This document shows positions 44,910-55,016 of a stretch of DNA of 64,000 nucleotides, in pieces. Under the pieces are notes generated by a model. That model was given only the letters and a program-made list of their open reading frames with translations, had not been told where the DNA came from and did not search any database. Every line of letters begins with the position of its first letter. Position 1 is the stretch's first letter. The position numbers and the translations under genes are program-made. This DNA comes from Desulfobulbus sp. (lineage in GTDB: Bacteria; Desulfobacterota; Desulfobulbia; Desulfobulbales; Desulfobulbaceae): the NCBI GenBank assembly GCA_009780825.1, contig WQZH01000001.1, positions 310,001-374,000 of the forward strand, written 5' to 3'.

Positions 44910-45995
44910 TCACGCATCCGCGTTCCGCTCGGCTTCCAGTTTTTTCAATTCCTCAAGCAAGACCGGCAACAGATCCGCTTCCACGACTTTCCGGTAAATT
45001 TTCCCTTTCTTGAACAAAATACCCACGCCATGGCCGCCGGCGACACCGATATCAGCCTCCCTGGCCTCGCCCGGACCGTTGACCACACACCCCATCACCG
45101 CCACCTTGAGCGGTGAGCGCATGGTTTGCAGGTAGCGCTCCACCTGTTCGGCCAGGGTGAACAGGTCGATCCGGGTGCGGCCGCAGGTGGGGCAGGAAAT
45201 CAACTCCGGTCCCCGTTCGCGGATGCGCAGGGCGCGCAGCAACTCAAACCCGACCCGCAACTCCTCCACTGGATCACGGGTCAACGAGATGCGCAGGGTA
45301 TCGCCGATGCCCTCGGCCAACAAGATCCCCAGAGCCACGCTCGACTTGACCGTGCCGGCGATCAGACCGCCCGCCTCAGTCACCCCAAGGTGGAGAGGGT
45401 AGTCGGTCCTGCCCGACAGCAGACGATAACCGGCGATGGTGGTCAGCACATCCGACGACTTGATCGATATCTTGATATCGCAGAAACCGCGCTCCTCCAG
45501 CAGGCGGACATTATTGAGCGCACTTTCGATCAAGGCGTCCGGTCGCTCTGGAGTGGGATAGCCGTAGCGGGCAAGCAACGCTTTTTCAATGGAACCGGAG
45601 TTGACCCCCACCCGGATCGGCACTTGGTGCAACCTGGCCGCGTCCACCACCCGGGCCAGCTTGGCCGGCCCGCCGAGATTGCCCGGATTGATGCGGATGC
45701 CTTGGGCGCCATGTTCCATGGCTGCCACCGCCAGCCGGGCATCGAAGTGAATATCGGCGATCAGGGGAATGGCGATCTGCTCCCTGATCGCGGTTATGGC
45801 ACAGGCAGCGGCCGTGTCCGGCACCGCCACCCGGATAATCTCACATCCGGCCTGCTCCAGTTCGTGGATCTGCCGGACCGTGGCCTCGACATCATCTGTC
45901 ATGGTATTGGTCATCGATTGGACGGCGATGGGCGCGCCGCCGCCGATGGCCACCGGCCCAACATGAATCTGACGGGTTGTTTTGCGCATGATCAT
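44910..45995 (-). CDS. ispG: 4-hydroxy-3-methylbut-2-enyl diphosphate synthase
   Basis: 361-aa [4Fe-4S] enzyme of the non-mevalonate isoprenoid pathway that reduces methylerythritol cyclodiphosphate. Cluster cysteines are in ISCPTCGRTRIDL and MGCVVNGPGE; VQSMTNTMTDD and INPGNLGG are family motifs. The start at 45995 overlaps the tsaB stop (ATGA); ATG 45989 is also in frame. With dxr, uppS and cdsA it places isoprenoid and lipid synthesis in one operon. Confidence 0.97.
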   Translation of the reverse strand: MIMRKTTRQIHVGPVAIGGGAPIAVQSMTNTMTDDVEATVRQIHELEQAGCEIIRVAVPDTAAACAITAIREQIAIPLIADIHFDARLAVAAMEHGAQGIRINPGNLGGPAKLARVVDAARLHQVPIRVGVNSGSIEKALLARYGYPTPERPDALIESALNNVRLLEERGFCDIKISIKSSDVLTTIAGYRLLSGRTDYPLHLGVTEAGGLIAGTVKSSVALGILLAEGIGDTLRISLTRDPVEELRVGFELLRALRIRERGPELISCPTCGRTRIDLFTLAEQVERYLQTMRSPLKVAVMGCVVNGPGEAREADIGVAGGHGVGILFKKGKIYRKVVEADLLPVLLEELKKLEAERNADA

Positions 45996-46720
45996 AGCGC
46001 CTCCTGGCCTCCCTCCCGCATCGTTCCTCCCTGCAGCTCAGCCTCCGAAGCCCGCACGTACAGGGGAACCGCCCTTGCCGCCGGATGGGCAGTCCCGTCG
46101 GCCAGCATCTGGCCGGCGCACAAACCGATCGTTGCCGCCCTGGGATGGAATAAACCCGTACCGGCGATCCGGGCCAGCGGCTGGGCGGCCACTTCGGCCC
46201 GGCAGGCTTGCAGGCCGGGACCAATCAGCAGGGTCGGCTCCAGAATGACCCGCCGGACCAAATCCGTGGGACTCACGACAAAAAAGGGACTGATCCGCTG
46301 CCATTGTGCCTGCCGGAATCGGTATACTCCAGCGTAGATCTGTTGTTTGCGCGCATCGAGCAGGCAGCAGACAGGCAAATCGCCCGGAGCGACCTGCGCG
46401 GCCAATCCGTCCAGAGTGGGCACGGGCACCAGGGGAGCGGCCAAGGCCATGGCCAGTCCCTGCGCGGCCGCCATGCCGATCCGCAATCCGGTGAACGAAC
46501 CAGGTCCCTGGCTGACCGCCACAGCCGTCAGATCCCCCCAGCCGACCCCGGCGGCCGCCATGACCGTGGCAACCGATCCCAGCAGGCACCTTGCATGGGT
46601 GATCTCGGGCTGCAGGGTGTACTCGGCCAGCACCTTGCCCGCTGCGCCGGCTCCCCGAGTCAGGGCCACACTCCCACAGCCGGTTGCCGTCTCAATGGCC
46701 AAGATCAGGAGATCAGCCAT
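45992..46720 (-). CDS. tsaB: tRNA threonylcarbamoyladenosine synthesis protein TsaB
   Basis: 242-aa partner of TsaD in making the t6A base of tRNA. LILAIETATGCGSVAL at the start is the ASKHA nucleotide-fold phosphate-1 motif, and VSQGPGSFTGLRIGMA is the TsaB hallmark. It overlaps rseP by 16 bases and ispG by 4. Confidence 0.95.
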   Translation of the reverse strand: MADLLILAIETATGCGSVALTRGAGAAGKVLAEYTLQPEITHARCLLGSVATVMAAAGVGWGDLTAVAVSQGPGSFTGLRIGMAAAQGLAMALAAPLVPVPTLDGLAAQVAPGDLPVCCLLDARKQQIYAGVYRFRQAQWQRISPFFVVSPTDLVRRVILEPTLLIGPGLQACRAEVAAQPLARIAGTGLFHPRAATIGLCAGQMLADGTAHPAARAVPLYVRASEAELQGGTMREGGQEAL

Positions 46721-47790
46721 CGCTTGACCAGCCGCAGGATGTCGTTATAAAAAACGAACACCATCAAGGTGCCCAGGATAGCGATGCCGATCTGCTGGCT
46801 GATTGCCATGGTCCGGTCGCTCAAGGGCCTGCGCCGGACAGCCTCCAGGGAAAGAAAAACCAGATGACCGCCGTCAAGCACCGGCACAGGCAACAGGTTG
46901 AGGATACCGAGGTTAACGCTCAACAGGCCCATGAAATAGAGCAGGTTCATCCAGCCGGCCTCCATCTGCTGCCCAGCCAGCTCGGCGATCCGGATCGGGC
47001 CGCCCAGTTCGCTGGCCGGGATAACCCGCTGGATCATCTTGACGATCCCCATCACGGTCAGATAGCCGAGGTTCCAGGTCTGCAGCAGGGCCGCCTCGCC
47101 CGATTCGCCGATGGTGGCCGCCCTATAGCGGACCTCGTCGCTACGGACAATGCCAAGCATGTATCGCTCGCCCACCTCCTCGCCGAGCAGGTTCTTTGCC
47201 TTCTGCAGTGTAGGCTTGGCAGTAAAAGTCAACTCCCGTCCCTGACGGTCCACGATCAACGTCACAGATGCGCCGCCGCTGTTTTTGATGCGTTCAGACA
47301 CATGCTCCCACGAGGTGACCGGGGCGGAGTTGATGGAACGGATCACATCCCCGGCCTTCATGCCGGCCTGATCAGCCACTGAACCGACGGTAACCTCACC
47401 AACCCGGGAGGAATCGATCGGTTCGGGAATACCGGCAAAAGCGAACATGCCGAAGAAGAGGACCACGGCAAACAGCAGATTGAAGAGCGGTCCGCCAAAA
47501 ACGATGCCGAACCGTTGCCACACCGTTTTGTGGGAAAAGGAACGATGACGCTCCGCCGGCAGCACCTCTTCCTCTTGATGTTCGCCATACATCTTGACAT
47601 ACCCCCCTAAAGGGAAGGCGCTGATGAGGTATTCGGTTTCGCCCCATTGTCGGGCAATCAGCTTGTTGCCAAAGCCGAGGGAAAATTTCAGCACCCGCAC
47701 TCCGAAGGCCTTGGCCAACAGAAAGTGACCCAGCTCGTGCACAAAAATCAGGACACCGAGAACAATGATGAAGGAGAGAACAGCATTCAT
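46705..47790 (-). CDS. rseP: Site-2 intramembrane metalloprotease RseP
   Basis: 361-aa zinc protease that cuts anti-sigma factors in the membrane to signal envelope stress. The zinc motif HELGH is at residues 18-22, the third ligand in LLPVPVLDGGHL, and one PDZ domain lies between (GSVADQAGMKAGDVIRSI). Membrane helices are at both ends. It lies 53 bases after dxr. Confidence 0.96.
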   Translation of the reverse strand: MNAVLSFIIVLGVLIFVHELGHFLLAKAFGVRVLKFSLGFGNKLIARQWGETEYLISAFPLGGYVKMYGEHQEEEVLPAERHRSFSHKTVWQRFGIVFGGPLFNLLFAVVLFFGMFAFAGIPEPIDSSRVGEVTVGSVADQAGMKAGDVIRSINSAPVTSWEHVSERIKNSGGASVTLIVDRQGRELTFTAKPTLQKAKNLLGEEVGERYMLGIVRSDEVRYRAATIGESGEAALLQTWNLGYLTVMGIVKMIQRVIPASELGGPIRIAELAGQQMEAGWMNLLYFMGLLSVNLGILNLLPVPVLDGGHLVFLSLEAVRRRPLSDRTMAISQQIGIAILGTLMVFVFYNDILRLVKRWLIS

Positions 47791-47843
47791 ACCATGCGCA
47801 AACAGTCGGATAAAAAATAGATACGAGGAACAGGAAAAATGGC

Positions 47844-49001
47844 TCAGGCCGCGCCAATGGCCCGCTCGGCCGCCAGCCGCGCCTGCTGATCAGCAGCCAG
47901 GATCGCCTGCAGATCCATCTCGTCTCCCTGATCGCTTGCTCCCAAGACGGTGGAGACGACGGCCGCGATCTGCGTGAATCCGATCCGGCCGGCAAGAAAG
48001 GCTTCCACTGCGACCTCATTGGCGGCATTGAGCACCGCTGGCTTCACGCCCCCCATGGCCAGCGCCTCGTAAGCCATCCGCAGGGCGGGAAACCGCTGAT
48101 GATCCGGCTGTTCGAAGGCAAGGTTGCCGCATTGCGCCAAACTGAGGCGGGACAGTCCCAGCTCCAGCCGCGCGGGATAGGAAAGCGCATAGGCGATGGG
48201 AATGCGCATGTCCGGTATGCCCAATTGGGCCATCACCGAGCCGTCCCGGTATTCCACCAGGGAATGCACGATGGATTGGGGATGTACGACCACTTCGATC
48301 TGCTCCGGCAGGACATCGAACAGCCAGCGGGCCTCGATGACTTCCAACCCTTTGTTCATCAGGGTCGCCGAATCGATGGAAATTTTGCGACCCATGCTCC
48401 AATTGGGGTGGGCCAGGGCCTGATCGGGGACGGCCGCGGCCAAGGCGTCGGTATCCCAAGTGCGAAATGGCCCGCCGGAAGCGGTGAGAATAATTTTGGA
48501 CACATCCTCCCGGCGTCTGGATTCCAGGACTTGAAAGATGGCGCTATGCTCGGAATCGATGGGCAAGAGGCGCACCCCGCGTGACCGTACCGTCTCCATA
48601 ATCAGCCGGCCGGCCATCACCAGGGTTTCCTTGTTGGCCAAGCCGAGATCCTTATCGGCCTGTATGGCCGCCAGTGCCGGCAGCAATCCTGCTGAACCGA
48701 CCACCGCGGAAATGACCATATCCGCCGAAGCAAGGGAGGCAACCTGGCAGTTGCCTTCCGTGCCCGAGACTATCCGCGAATGATAACGGGGAGGCAGCAG
48801 CGCTGCCAGGGTGGCGGCCAACTCCGGCTCCGCCACCGAAATGCATTCCGGCTCAAATTCCTTCACCTGGGCGGCCAGCAATTCGACATTTCGCCCTGCC
48901 GCAAGGCCAACGACCTTGAATTGCTCGGGGAACTGCCGTGCGACGGCTAACACGTTGCGCCCGATGGAACCGGTGGAGCCGAGCAGGGACAGGGCTTTCA
49001 T
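47844..49001 (-). CDS. dxr: 1-deoxy-D-xylulose 5-phosphate reductoisomerase
   Basis: 385-aa NADPH enzyme for the first committed step of the methylerythritol phosphate pathway. [11 protein letters not shown] binds [17 protein letters not shown] holds the metal ligands; TASGGPFR and [23 protein letters not shown] are signatures. ATG 49001 shares a base with the cdsA stop (TGATG), so coupling is likely; a GTG one codon earlier is possible. Confidence 0.97.
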   Translation of the reverse strand: MKALSLLGSTGSIGRNVLAVARQFPEQFKVVGLAAGRNVELLAAQVKEFEPECISVAEPELAATLAALLPPRYHSRIVSGTEGNCQVASLASADMVISAVVGSAGLLPALAAIQADKDLGLANKETLVMAGRLIMETVRSRGVRLLPIDSEHSAIFQVLESRRREDVSKIILTASGGPFRTWDTDALAAAVPDQALAHPNWSMGRKISIDSATLMNKGLEVIEARWLFDVLPEQIEVVVHPQSIVHSLVEYRDGSVMAQLGIPDMRIPIAYALSYPARLELGLSRLSLAQCGNLAFEQPDHQRFPALRMAYEALAMGGVKPAVLNAANEVAVEAFLAGRIGFTQIAAVVSTVLGASDQGDEMDLQAILAADQQARLAAERAIGAA

Positions 49002-49795
49002 CACACCACACCAAAACGCAGCAGATAATACAGCACCGGCGCCGTGAGCAAGAGGCTGTCGAGGCGGTCCAGAAGGCCGCCATGGCCAAAGAGAATGGCG
49101 CCCGAATCCTTGCAGTCCACCGACCGCTTGATCATCGATTCGGTCAGGTCACCGGCAATACCGACCACAACCAGGACAAGAGCCACCAGCAGCAGCGTCC
49201 CTGGATTGACCGGATGCGGGAATAGCAGGTTGATACCCTCGGCCGCAACCACTCCGGCAACCATGCCGCCCACACCGCCCGCCACCGTCTTTTTGGGGCT
49301 GAGGAGAGGAAAGAGCTTGCGTTTGCCAAAGGCCCGGCCCGCATAGTAGGCGCCGGTATCCGACCCGGCTACAATCGCGACCAGCATGATCAACCAGAAG
49401 CTTCCCTGCGGATGCGCGCGCAGAAGCACCATATGGGCCATACATCCTGAGATATAGATGCAGGAAAAACCGGCATACCCGGCATACCGCAGCGAATCAT
49501 CCATGCTGCCATAACCGTGAAGCGCCAGCGCAGCCAGCGCCAGCAGGCTGAACATCATCCCGGCAAGGACCGCGTCGCCATGCCCCCAAAAGGAAGTCAG
49601 GACAGGACCAAGGCAGCAACCGATGGTGACTGCCTGCCGCCAGCCCCACCTCATTCCCAAAGTCATGCGAAAAAATTCATGGAGCGCCAGCACGGCTCCG
49701 AGCAGGGTCACGCCCCAAAACAGCGCAAAAGGCCCGTAAAGCAGCAGAAGGAACCACCCGGCCGCCATGCATATCCCGGGGATGACACGGCTCAT
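49001..49795 (-). CDS. cdsA: Phosphatidate cytidylyltransferase
   Basis: 264-aa membrane enzyme that makes CDP-diacylglycerol for phospholipid synthesis. About eight hydrophobic helices are present, then the C-terminal signature S-x3-KR...KDSG...[11 protein letters not shown]. The Pro that usually precedes GHGG is Phe here. It starts 3 bases after the uppS stop. Confidence 0.95.
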   Translation of the reverse strand: MSRVIPGICMAAGWFLLLLYGPFALFWGVTLLGAVLALHEFFRMTLGMRWGWRQAVTIGCCLGPVLTSFWGHGDAVLAGMMFSLLALAALALHGYGSMDDSLRYAGYAGFSCIYISGCMAHMVLLRAHPQGSFWLIMLVAIVAGSDTGAYYAGRAFGKRKLFPLLSPKKTVAGGVGGMVAGVVAAEGINLLFPHPVNPGTLLLVALVLVVVGIAGDLTESMIKRSVDCKDSGAILFGHGGLLDRLDSLLLTAPVLYYLLRFGVV

Positions 49796-49798
49796 AGC

Positions 49799-50545
49799 CT
49801 ATGCCTCCTTCACCTGCACCCCGGTCCGGCCAAAACGGCGCTGTCTGAGATGAAAGGTATGAATGGCGTCCAAAAACTGCTGTTTCCTGAAGTCAGGCCA
49901 GCGGATTTCGGTGAAATAGAGTTCGGCATAGGAAGACTGCCACAGGAGAAAATTGGACAAACGGTGCTCGCCGCCGGTCCGAATGAGGAGGTCAGGGTCA
50001 GGTTGACCGGCGGTAAACAGATGGTCACTGATGCTGGCTTCGGAGATCGCGCCCCAATCGAGCACCCCTTCCTGACATTTTCGCGCCATCTCCCGAACCG
50101 CGCCCAACAGTTCACTCCTGCCACCATAATTGAGCGCCAGGTTCAGGATCATCCCCTGACAGGAGCAGGTGTCGGCAACGGCCTGCCGCAGCACCGCGCC
50201 GACATCTGCGGGCAGACGATCCTGCCCGCCCAGACAACGCAGCCGAATGTTATTGCGCATCATGGTTCGCAGCTCCGACCGCAGATAGCTTTTCAACAGA
50301 CCCATCAGCCCGCTGACTTCGCGCGTGGGACGATTCCAGTTCTCCGTCGAAAAGGCATAGAGGGTCAGGATTTCGACTCCTATCTCGCTGGCCGTTTCAA
50401 CGATCTCCCGAACCGAATCCACCCCCACCTTATGCCCGAACAACCGGGGACGGTGCCGCTCCTCGGCCCAGCGACCGTTGCCGTCCATGATGATGGCCAC
50501 ATGGCGAGGGGCGGGTCTATGTACGTCTGGCGCATCCACGATCAC
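49799..50545 (-). CDS. uppS: Undecaprenyl diphosphate synthase
   Basis: 248-aa cis-prenyltransferase that makes the C55 lipid carrier of cell-wall synthesis. IIMDGNGRWAE contains the catalytic Asp; LYAFSTENWNRP and LIRTGGEHRLSNFLLWQ are signatures. The start is GTG 50545 or a GTG at 50539, neither with a strong ribosome binding site; it follows frr by 13 bases. Confidence 0.97.
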   Translation of the reverse strand: MIVDAPDVHRPAPRHVAIIMDGNGRWAEERHRPRLFGHKVGVDSVREIVETASEIGVEILTLYAFSTENWNRPTREVSGLMGLLKSYLRSELRTMMRNNIRLRCLGGQDRLPADVGAVLRQAVADTCSCQGMILNLALNYGGRSELLGAVREMARKCQEGVLDWGAISEASISDHLFTAGQPDPDLLIRTGGEHRLSNFLLWQSSYAELYFTEIRWPDFRKQQFLDAIHTFHLRQRRFGRTGVQVKEA

Positions 50546-50558
50546 AGAATGGACGGGA

Positions 50559-51116
50559 TCACACCGCCATGACTTCTTTTTCTTTGCCTGCGCCGATCTC
50601 GTCGACTTGATTGATATAGCCGTCGGTCACCTTTTGCGCCTCTTCCTGGAACCGGAACAGCTCGTCCTCGGAAATGGTTTTATCTTTCTTCAGTTTCTTC
50701 AAGGACTCGTTGGTATCGCGCCGGACATTGCGGATGGCGACCTTGTATTCTTCTCCGATCTTCTTGACCTGCTTCACCAATTCTTTGCGGCGTTCACCGG
50801 TAAGGGGAGGGATCGTCAGCCGGACGACATTGCCGTCACTTTGCGGGGTGAGCCCCAGCCCGGAACCCAAGATCGCCTTGTCAATGGCGGGCAGCAACTG
50901 CGGATCCCACGGCTTGATGGCGATCATGTTATTTTCTGGGATGGTCAACGTGCCGACCTGATCCATAGGCATCTGCGAGCCATAGGCGTTCACTTTGATA
51001 CCATCAAGCAAGGACAGTGATGCCCGCCCGGTCCTGATCTTCACCAACTCCCGTTTCAGCGCTTCGATGCTTGATGCCATTTTCTCTTGCAATTGATCGA
51101 TGAGTGCGTGTGTCAT
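50559..51116 (-). CDS. frr: Ribosome recycling factor
   Basis: 185-aa two-domain factor that, with EF-G, splits the ribosome after termination. LVKIRTGRASLSLLDGIKV and TIPENNMIAIKPWD (domain I and hinge), and the C-terminal RRDTNESLKKLKKD, agree with the family in order and length. It lies 95 bases after pyrH. Confidence 0.97.
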   Translation of the reverse strand: MTHALIDQLQEKMASSIEALKRELVKIRTGRASLSLLDGIKVNAYGSQMPMDQVGTLTIPENNMIAIKPWDPQLLPAIDKAILGSGLGLTPQSDGNVVRLTIPPLTGERRKELVKQVKKIGEEYKVAIRNVRRDTNESLKKLKKDKTISEDELFRFQEEAQKVTDGYINQVDEIGAGKEKEVMAV

Positions 51117-51211
51117 AGCATCCTCACTGCAGCAGCTCGCTATCCTAGAAGAAGAGTTGTCCGGGAGGCTCGTTACGCGCCTTTCCCGATTCAGCGGACC
51201 TGTTGTGGTTG

Positions 51212-51919
51212 TTAATTGGAGATGAGCGTGCCGACATCCTCGCCCATGACTGCCTTGACGATGTTGCCGGGCCTCGTCATGTCAAAAACAAAAATGGGCA
51301 GGTTATTGTCACGGGCCAGGGAAATGCCCGCCGCATCCATGATTTTGAGGTCATCGCGCAGGACAGTGGAGTAGGTCAGGGTATGATACCTGACGGCATT
51401 GGCGTCTTGCTCAGGATCACGATCATACACGCCGTCCACCCGGGTCGCCTTCATAATCACGTCGGCTTTGATTTCCAAAGCGCGCAAAACAGCGGCGGTA
51501 TCCGTGGTAAAATAGGGATTGCCGGTCCCGGCCGCGCAAATAACGATTCGCTTCTGCTCCAGGTGCTCAATCGCCTTCAGCCGTTCATAGGGCTCGCACA
51601 CGTTGTGCATGGTGATAGCCGACATCACCTTGGTCGGTATACCCAGGCTTTCCAGCCTATCTTGCACGGCAAGCGAGTTCATCACCGTGCCCAGCATGCC
51701 CATATTGTCTGCGGAACTCCGATCCATGCCGCTGGCGGCGCCGGCAACTCCACGAAAGATATTGCCGGCCCCAACCACCAGAGCCAACTCGATTTTGAGA
51801 TTGTGCAAGGCCTGGATTTCCTGAGACAAAAACTTGACCACTTCAGGACTGATCCCGTAGGCCTTCTCACCCATCAGCGCTTCACCGCTGATTTTCAAGA
51901 GCACGCGTTTAAATTTCAT
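51212..51919 (-). CDS. pyrH: UMP kinase
   Basis: 235-aa hexameric kinase converting UMP to [17 protein letters not shown] is the phosphate-binding start, [10 protein letters not shown] binds UMP, and [13 protein letters not shown] is typical. The start is ATG 51919; the frame is open to 52045 inside the spacer after tsf, but the family begins at MKFKRV. Confidence 0.97.
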   Translation of the reverse strand: MKFKRVLLKISGEALMGEKAYGISPEVVKFLSQEIQALHNLKIELALVVGAGNIFRGVAGAASGMDRSSADNMGMLGTVMNSLAVQDRLESLGIPTKVMSAITMHNVCEPYERLKAIEHLEQKRIVICAAGTGNPYFTTDTAAVLRALEIKADVIMKATRVDGVYDRDPEQDANAVRYHTLTYSTVLRDDLKIMDAAGISLARDNNLPIFVFDMTRPGNIVKAVMGEDVGTLISN

Positions 51920-51998
51920 CTTGCCGCCCTCTGCAACGTATCCGATTCCGATCCAGGAAAAACCTCGCCCTTGTCCTGAAAGCTTCTCGAACAGCCAA

Positions 51999-52589
51999 TT
52001 ATCCGATCTGGAACCTGGCAAATTTCTTGATCGAGATATTCTCACCCATCTTGGCGACCAATTCGTTCAACAAATCCTGAACGGTCAGGTCGGGATTCTT
52101 CACGTATTTTTGTTCCATCAGGCAGACTTCGGCGAGATACTTCTCGACCTTGCCGGCCACCATCTTGTCGACGATCTGCTGAGGTTTGCCGGAATCAAAC
52201 GCCTGATTGACGTAAATATCCTTTTCCCGCTGCAGGATATCGGCAGGAACCTCTTCCCGGGTGACCGCAACCGGGTTGACAGCGGCAATATGCATGGCGA
52301 CATTCTTGGCGAATGCCTTGAAATCATCCGTCTTGGCGACGAAATCGGTTTCACAGCCGACCTCCACCATCACCCCCAATTTCCCGCCGGCGTGGATGTA
52401 GCTTTCGACCACGCCTTCCTTGGTTTCGCGACCCGCCCGTTTAGCAGCGACCGCCAACCCCTTCTGCCGCAACAGATCGACAGCTTTCTCCATGTCACCT
52501 GCGGTTTCCGTCAATGCCTTTTTGCAATCCATCATCCCGGCATTGGTCTTATCACGCAGCTCTTTCACCATCTGGCTTGTAATCGTCAC
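51999..52589 (-). CDS. tsf: Elongation factor Ts, short form
   Basis: 196-aa nucleotide exchange factor for EF-Tu. [19 protein letters not shown] is the conserved N-domain and [10 protein letters not shown] the core motif that contacts EF-Tu. The start is GTG 52589, with AAGGAG ahead. The product is much shorter than the 283-aa E. coli protein, with a single core half, like the form in Thermus. Confidence 0.96.
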   Translation of the reverse strand: MTITSQMVKELRDKTNAGMMDCKKALTETAGDMEKAVDLLRQKGLAVAAKRAGRETKEGVVESYIHAGGKLGVMVEVGCETDFVAKTDDFKAFAKNVAMHIAAVNPVAVTREEVPADILQREKDIYVNQAFDSGKPQQIVDKMVAGKVEKYLAEVCLMEQKYVKNPDLTVQDLLNELVAKMGENISIKKFARFQIG

Positions 52590-52725
52590 GTTCCCTCTCC
52601 TTATCCCAAAACTCGTTTTCTGCAATATACCAACAAATACTCAACCTCGCGGCAAAGAACCAGCAGGGACAAGCTCCCTACCGGTTTCCCGTACGCGCAA
52701 CATTGCCCGTCTTCAAGAGCGGCGC

Positions 52726-53505
52726 TCACTCTTCCTCATCCATTTTTGCCGCCAACTCTTCTTCGACCCCGGCACTCATGGCCGCTTCCAGACCATCGAC
52801 ATTGGCTTCGGCCTCTTCGCCGCGCCGCACTCTTCCCTCCAGGACCGCCTCGGACATCATTGAGGTAATCAGCTTGATGGCGCGAATCGCGTCGTCGTTG
52901 CCGGGAATGACGAAATCCACGCCGTCCGGATCACAGTTGGTATCGGTCAGAGCAATCACCGGGATGCCGAGTTTGTTGGCCTCGCCTACGGCAATGTCTT
53001 CCTTTCTCGGATCAATGACAAAAAGCGCATCTGGCAGGCTGCGCATATTCTTGATGCCGCCGATGTTGCGATCAAGTTTGACCCGCTCCTTTTCCATTTG
53101 CAATACTTCCTTCTTGGGGAAGCGATTAATCGACCCATCGGCCTGCATGGACTCGATTTTTTTGAGCCGATCAACGGAATGGCGGATCGTCTGGAAATTG
53201 GTCAGCATCCCGCCGAGCCAGCGATGGTTGATGTAGAACATGCCGCAGCGTACGGCTTCTTCCTGGATAATGGCCTGTCCCTGCCGTTTGGTACAGACAA
53301 AGAGCACCGAGCCGCCGTTCGCTACGATATCCACCATGGCGCTGCATGCCTTTTTAAACAGGCGCATGGTGATATCAAGATTGACAATATAAATGCCATT
53401 GCGAGGGCCGTAGATGAAAGGTTTCATTTTGGGATTCCATCGCCTGGTTTGGTGCCCAAAGTGGAGCCCTGCCTCAAGCATTTGCCGCATCGTGACCGTT
53501 GTCAT
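52726..53505 (-). CDS. rpsB: 30S ribosomal protein S2
   Basis: 259-aa small-subunit protein; first gene of the rpsB-tsf-pyrH-frr run. [18 protein letters not shown] and the middle [16 protein letters not shown] are standard. ATG 53505 is preceded by GAGGAG. The acidic tail (DEEE) is longer than average. The upstream stretch 53650-53690 is A/T-rich and holds a weak promoter-like TTGAAA-17-TAAGAA on the minus strand. Confidence 0.97.
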   Translation of the reverse strand: MTTVTMRQMLEAGLHFGHQTRRWNPKMKPFIYGPRNGIYIVNLDITMRLFKKACSAMVDIVANGGSVLFVCTKRQGQAIIQEEAVRCGMFYINHRWLGGMLTNFQTIRHSVDRLKKIESMQADGSINRFPKKEVLQMEKERVKLDRNIGGIKNMRSLPDALFVIDPRKEDIAVGEANKLGIPVIALTDTNCDPDGVDFVIPGNDDAIRAIKLITSMMSEAVLEGRVRRGEEAEANVDGLEAAMSAGVEEELAAKMDEEE

Positions 53506-53728
53506 ACCTTCTCCTCTATTTTGGTTGTTCCTCCATCCCCCAGCCAATTCCACACTCAACACGGTGGAACACCAACGGCTTGTTTACGGGGATGTGTGTG
53601 ATAATGCCGGCGACCGTCTTTAACCTACCGGCTCCTGCAAAACAAATTTTTTTTCTTATCACGATAAATCATCAATTTCAAGAGAGTCTTGCCACCTTGC
53701 TGCATCAGCATACACAAGAACGGCTGCC

Positions 53729-54490
53729 TCACTTGGATCTGGTCAGTTTCCTGCGTCCTCCCAGAATGGTCTCCAGCCAATCAAAGCCAAAGCACAACAG
53801 GGCGCCATCATCCTTCTCGATTCGGCGCCTGTCTTCCTTTGCCAGCCTGTAGCGGGAGAGAAGCCTTTGCTTTTCTGCATAGGAACGAAACTCGTCGATA
53901 TTGTAGCACACCATGAATGCCAATTGCTGATACGGCCCGGCAGCGCCTTCCCCGGCCCAGGGATTTGAGGCGAACAAGGCATCCATCTCTGCCCAGAGGT
54001 TGTTATATTGATTGCATGCATCAAGCATTTGATCCCGTTCCCATTGCCGGACGGAATAGCTGCGGTCCTCAAAATGGCCCAGACAGTATGGATGATGCGT
54101 CAGGAAATAGTGAATACGAAGCGGCTGCCCACTGCCAAGGCGCTCCACCGCACGCTCAAGAGGATATGTCCGGCAGGCCGAGGGGCGATTGGCGTATACG
54201 CTGCAGCCCGCTTCATCCAGGAAAGGGCATGAGCGATCCTCCCGCATGTTCAGCTGCAATCCTGGAAAGAAAGGATGGCTCCCGGCACAGAGTCGGGTGT
54301 GTGCCCGGAGGAAATCAGACGAATGGATGCCTAACTGATTTTTCAATAAGATTATGTCATACGGGAACAAGAGCAACTCGACATTGCAGCAACAGCTCCG
54401 GAAACAACGCACCCCTGCATGACAATGAAACTGAAACGTTCCGTCCGAGATCAAAGTGCGGTCCGGCGGCACAAGATGATCACAATCCAT
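53729..54490 (-). CDS. YkgJ-family cysteine-cluster protein
   Basis: 253 aa. An N-terminal cysteine set CHAGVRCFRSCCC and a later CPFLDEAGCSVYANRPSACRTYPL match the Fe-S or zinc-binding cluster of UPF0153/YkgJ proteins; function unknown. The remainder is a helical region rich in aromatic residues. It lies between the rplQ terminator and the rpsB region on the same strand, but the terminator separates it from the ribosomal operon. Confidence 0.88.
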   Translation of the reverse strand: MDCDHLVPPDRTLISDGTFQFHCHAGVRCFRSCCCNVELLLFPYDIILLKNQLGIHSSDFLRAHTRLCAGSHPFFPGLQLNMREDRSCPFLDEAGCSVYANRPSACRTYPLERAVERLGSGQPLRIHYFLTHHPYCLGHFEDRSYSVRQWERDQMLDACNQYNNLWAEMDALFASNPWAGEGAAGPYQQLAFMVCYNIDEFRSYAEKQRLLSRYRLAKEDRRRIEKDDGALLCFGFDWLETILGGRRKLTRSK

Positions 54491-54502
54491 TGCGGCTCAT
54501 AC

Positions 54503-54541
54503 AAAAATAAAAAAAGCTGGCATGAACAACTCATGCCAGCT
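54503..54541 (-). terminator. Rho-independent terminator of the ribosomal operon
   Basis: On the minus strand an 11-bp perfect stem (54541-54531 with 54525-54515) around a 5-nt loop is followed by a T-rich tract. It sits 27 bases after the rplQ stop and closes the spc/alpha operon. Confidence 0.95.
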
Positions 54542-54567
54542 CAGATCAAGAGAAAACAACGACACAT

Positions 54568-54963
54568 TTATTGGGTCTGCTCGACTTTCGCGCCACTTGC
54601 TGATTCGCTATAGTCAACCAACTCGAGGATAGCCATTGGCGCAGCGTCACCCATCCGTGAACCGGTACGAATAATGCGTGTATATCCGCCCTGCCGTTCA
54701 GCATACTGGCTGCTCAACTGGTCGAACAGTTTGGCAACAATGCTTTTAGAACGGATATAGGCCAGTGCTTGTCGCCGGGCATGCAAATCGCCCTTTTTCC
54801 CAAGCGTGATCATCTGCTCAGCGACTCGCCGGGCTTCTTTCGCTTTCACTACAGTGGTTACGATCCGCTCTTGATCCAAGAGCGAAGTGACCATATTCCT
54901 CAACATGGCATCACGATGCGAAGAAGTTCGGCCAAGTCTACGGCCAGCTTTTCTATGTCTCAT
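54568..54963 (-). CDS. rplQ: 50S ribosomal protein L17
   Basis: 131 aa, last gene of the operon. [20 protein letters not shown] and the later [16 protein letters not shown] are family motifs. The C-terminus beyond the core ([13 protein letters not shown]) is a short variable tail. Confidence 0.98.
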   Translation of the reverse strand: MRHRKAGRRLGRTSSHRDAMLRNMVTSLLDQERIVTTVVKAKEARRVAEQMITLGKKGDLHARRQALAYIRSKSIVAKLFDQLSSQYAERQGGYTRIIRTGSRMGDAAPMAILELVDYSESASGAKVEQTQ

Positions 54964-55016
54964 GGTCTATCCTTTCGTCGTTAGCAAAAATTATATCCTG
55001 GGCGAAAAAGAAAAGA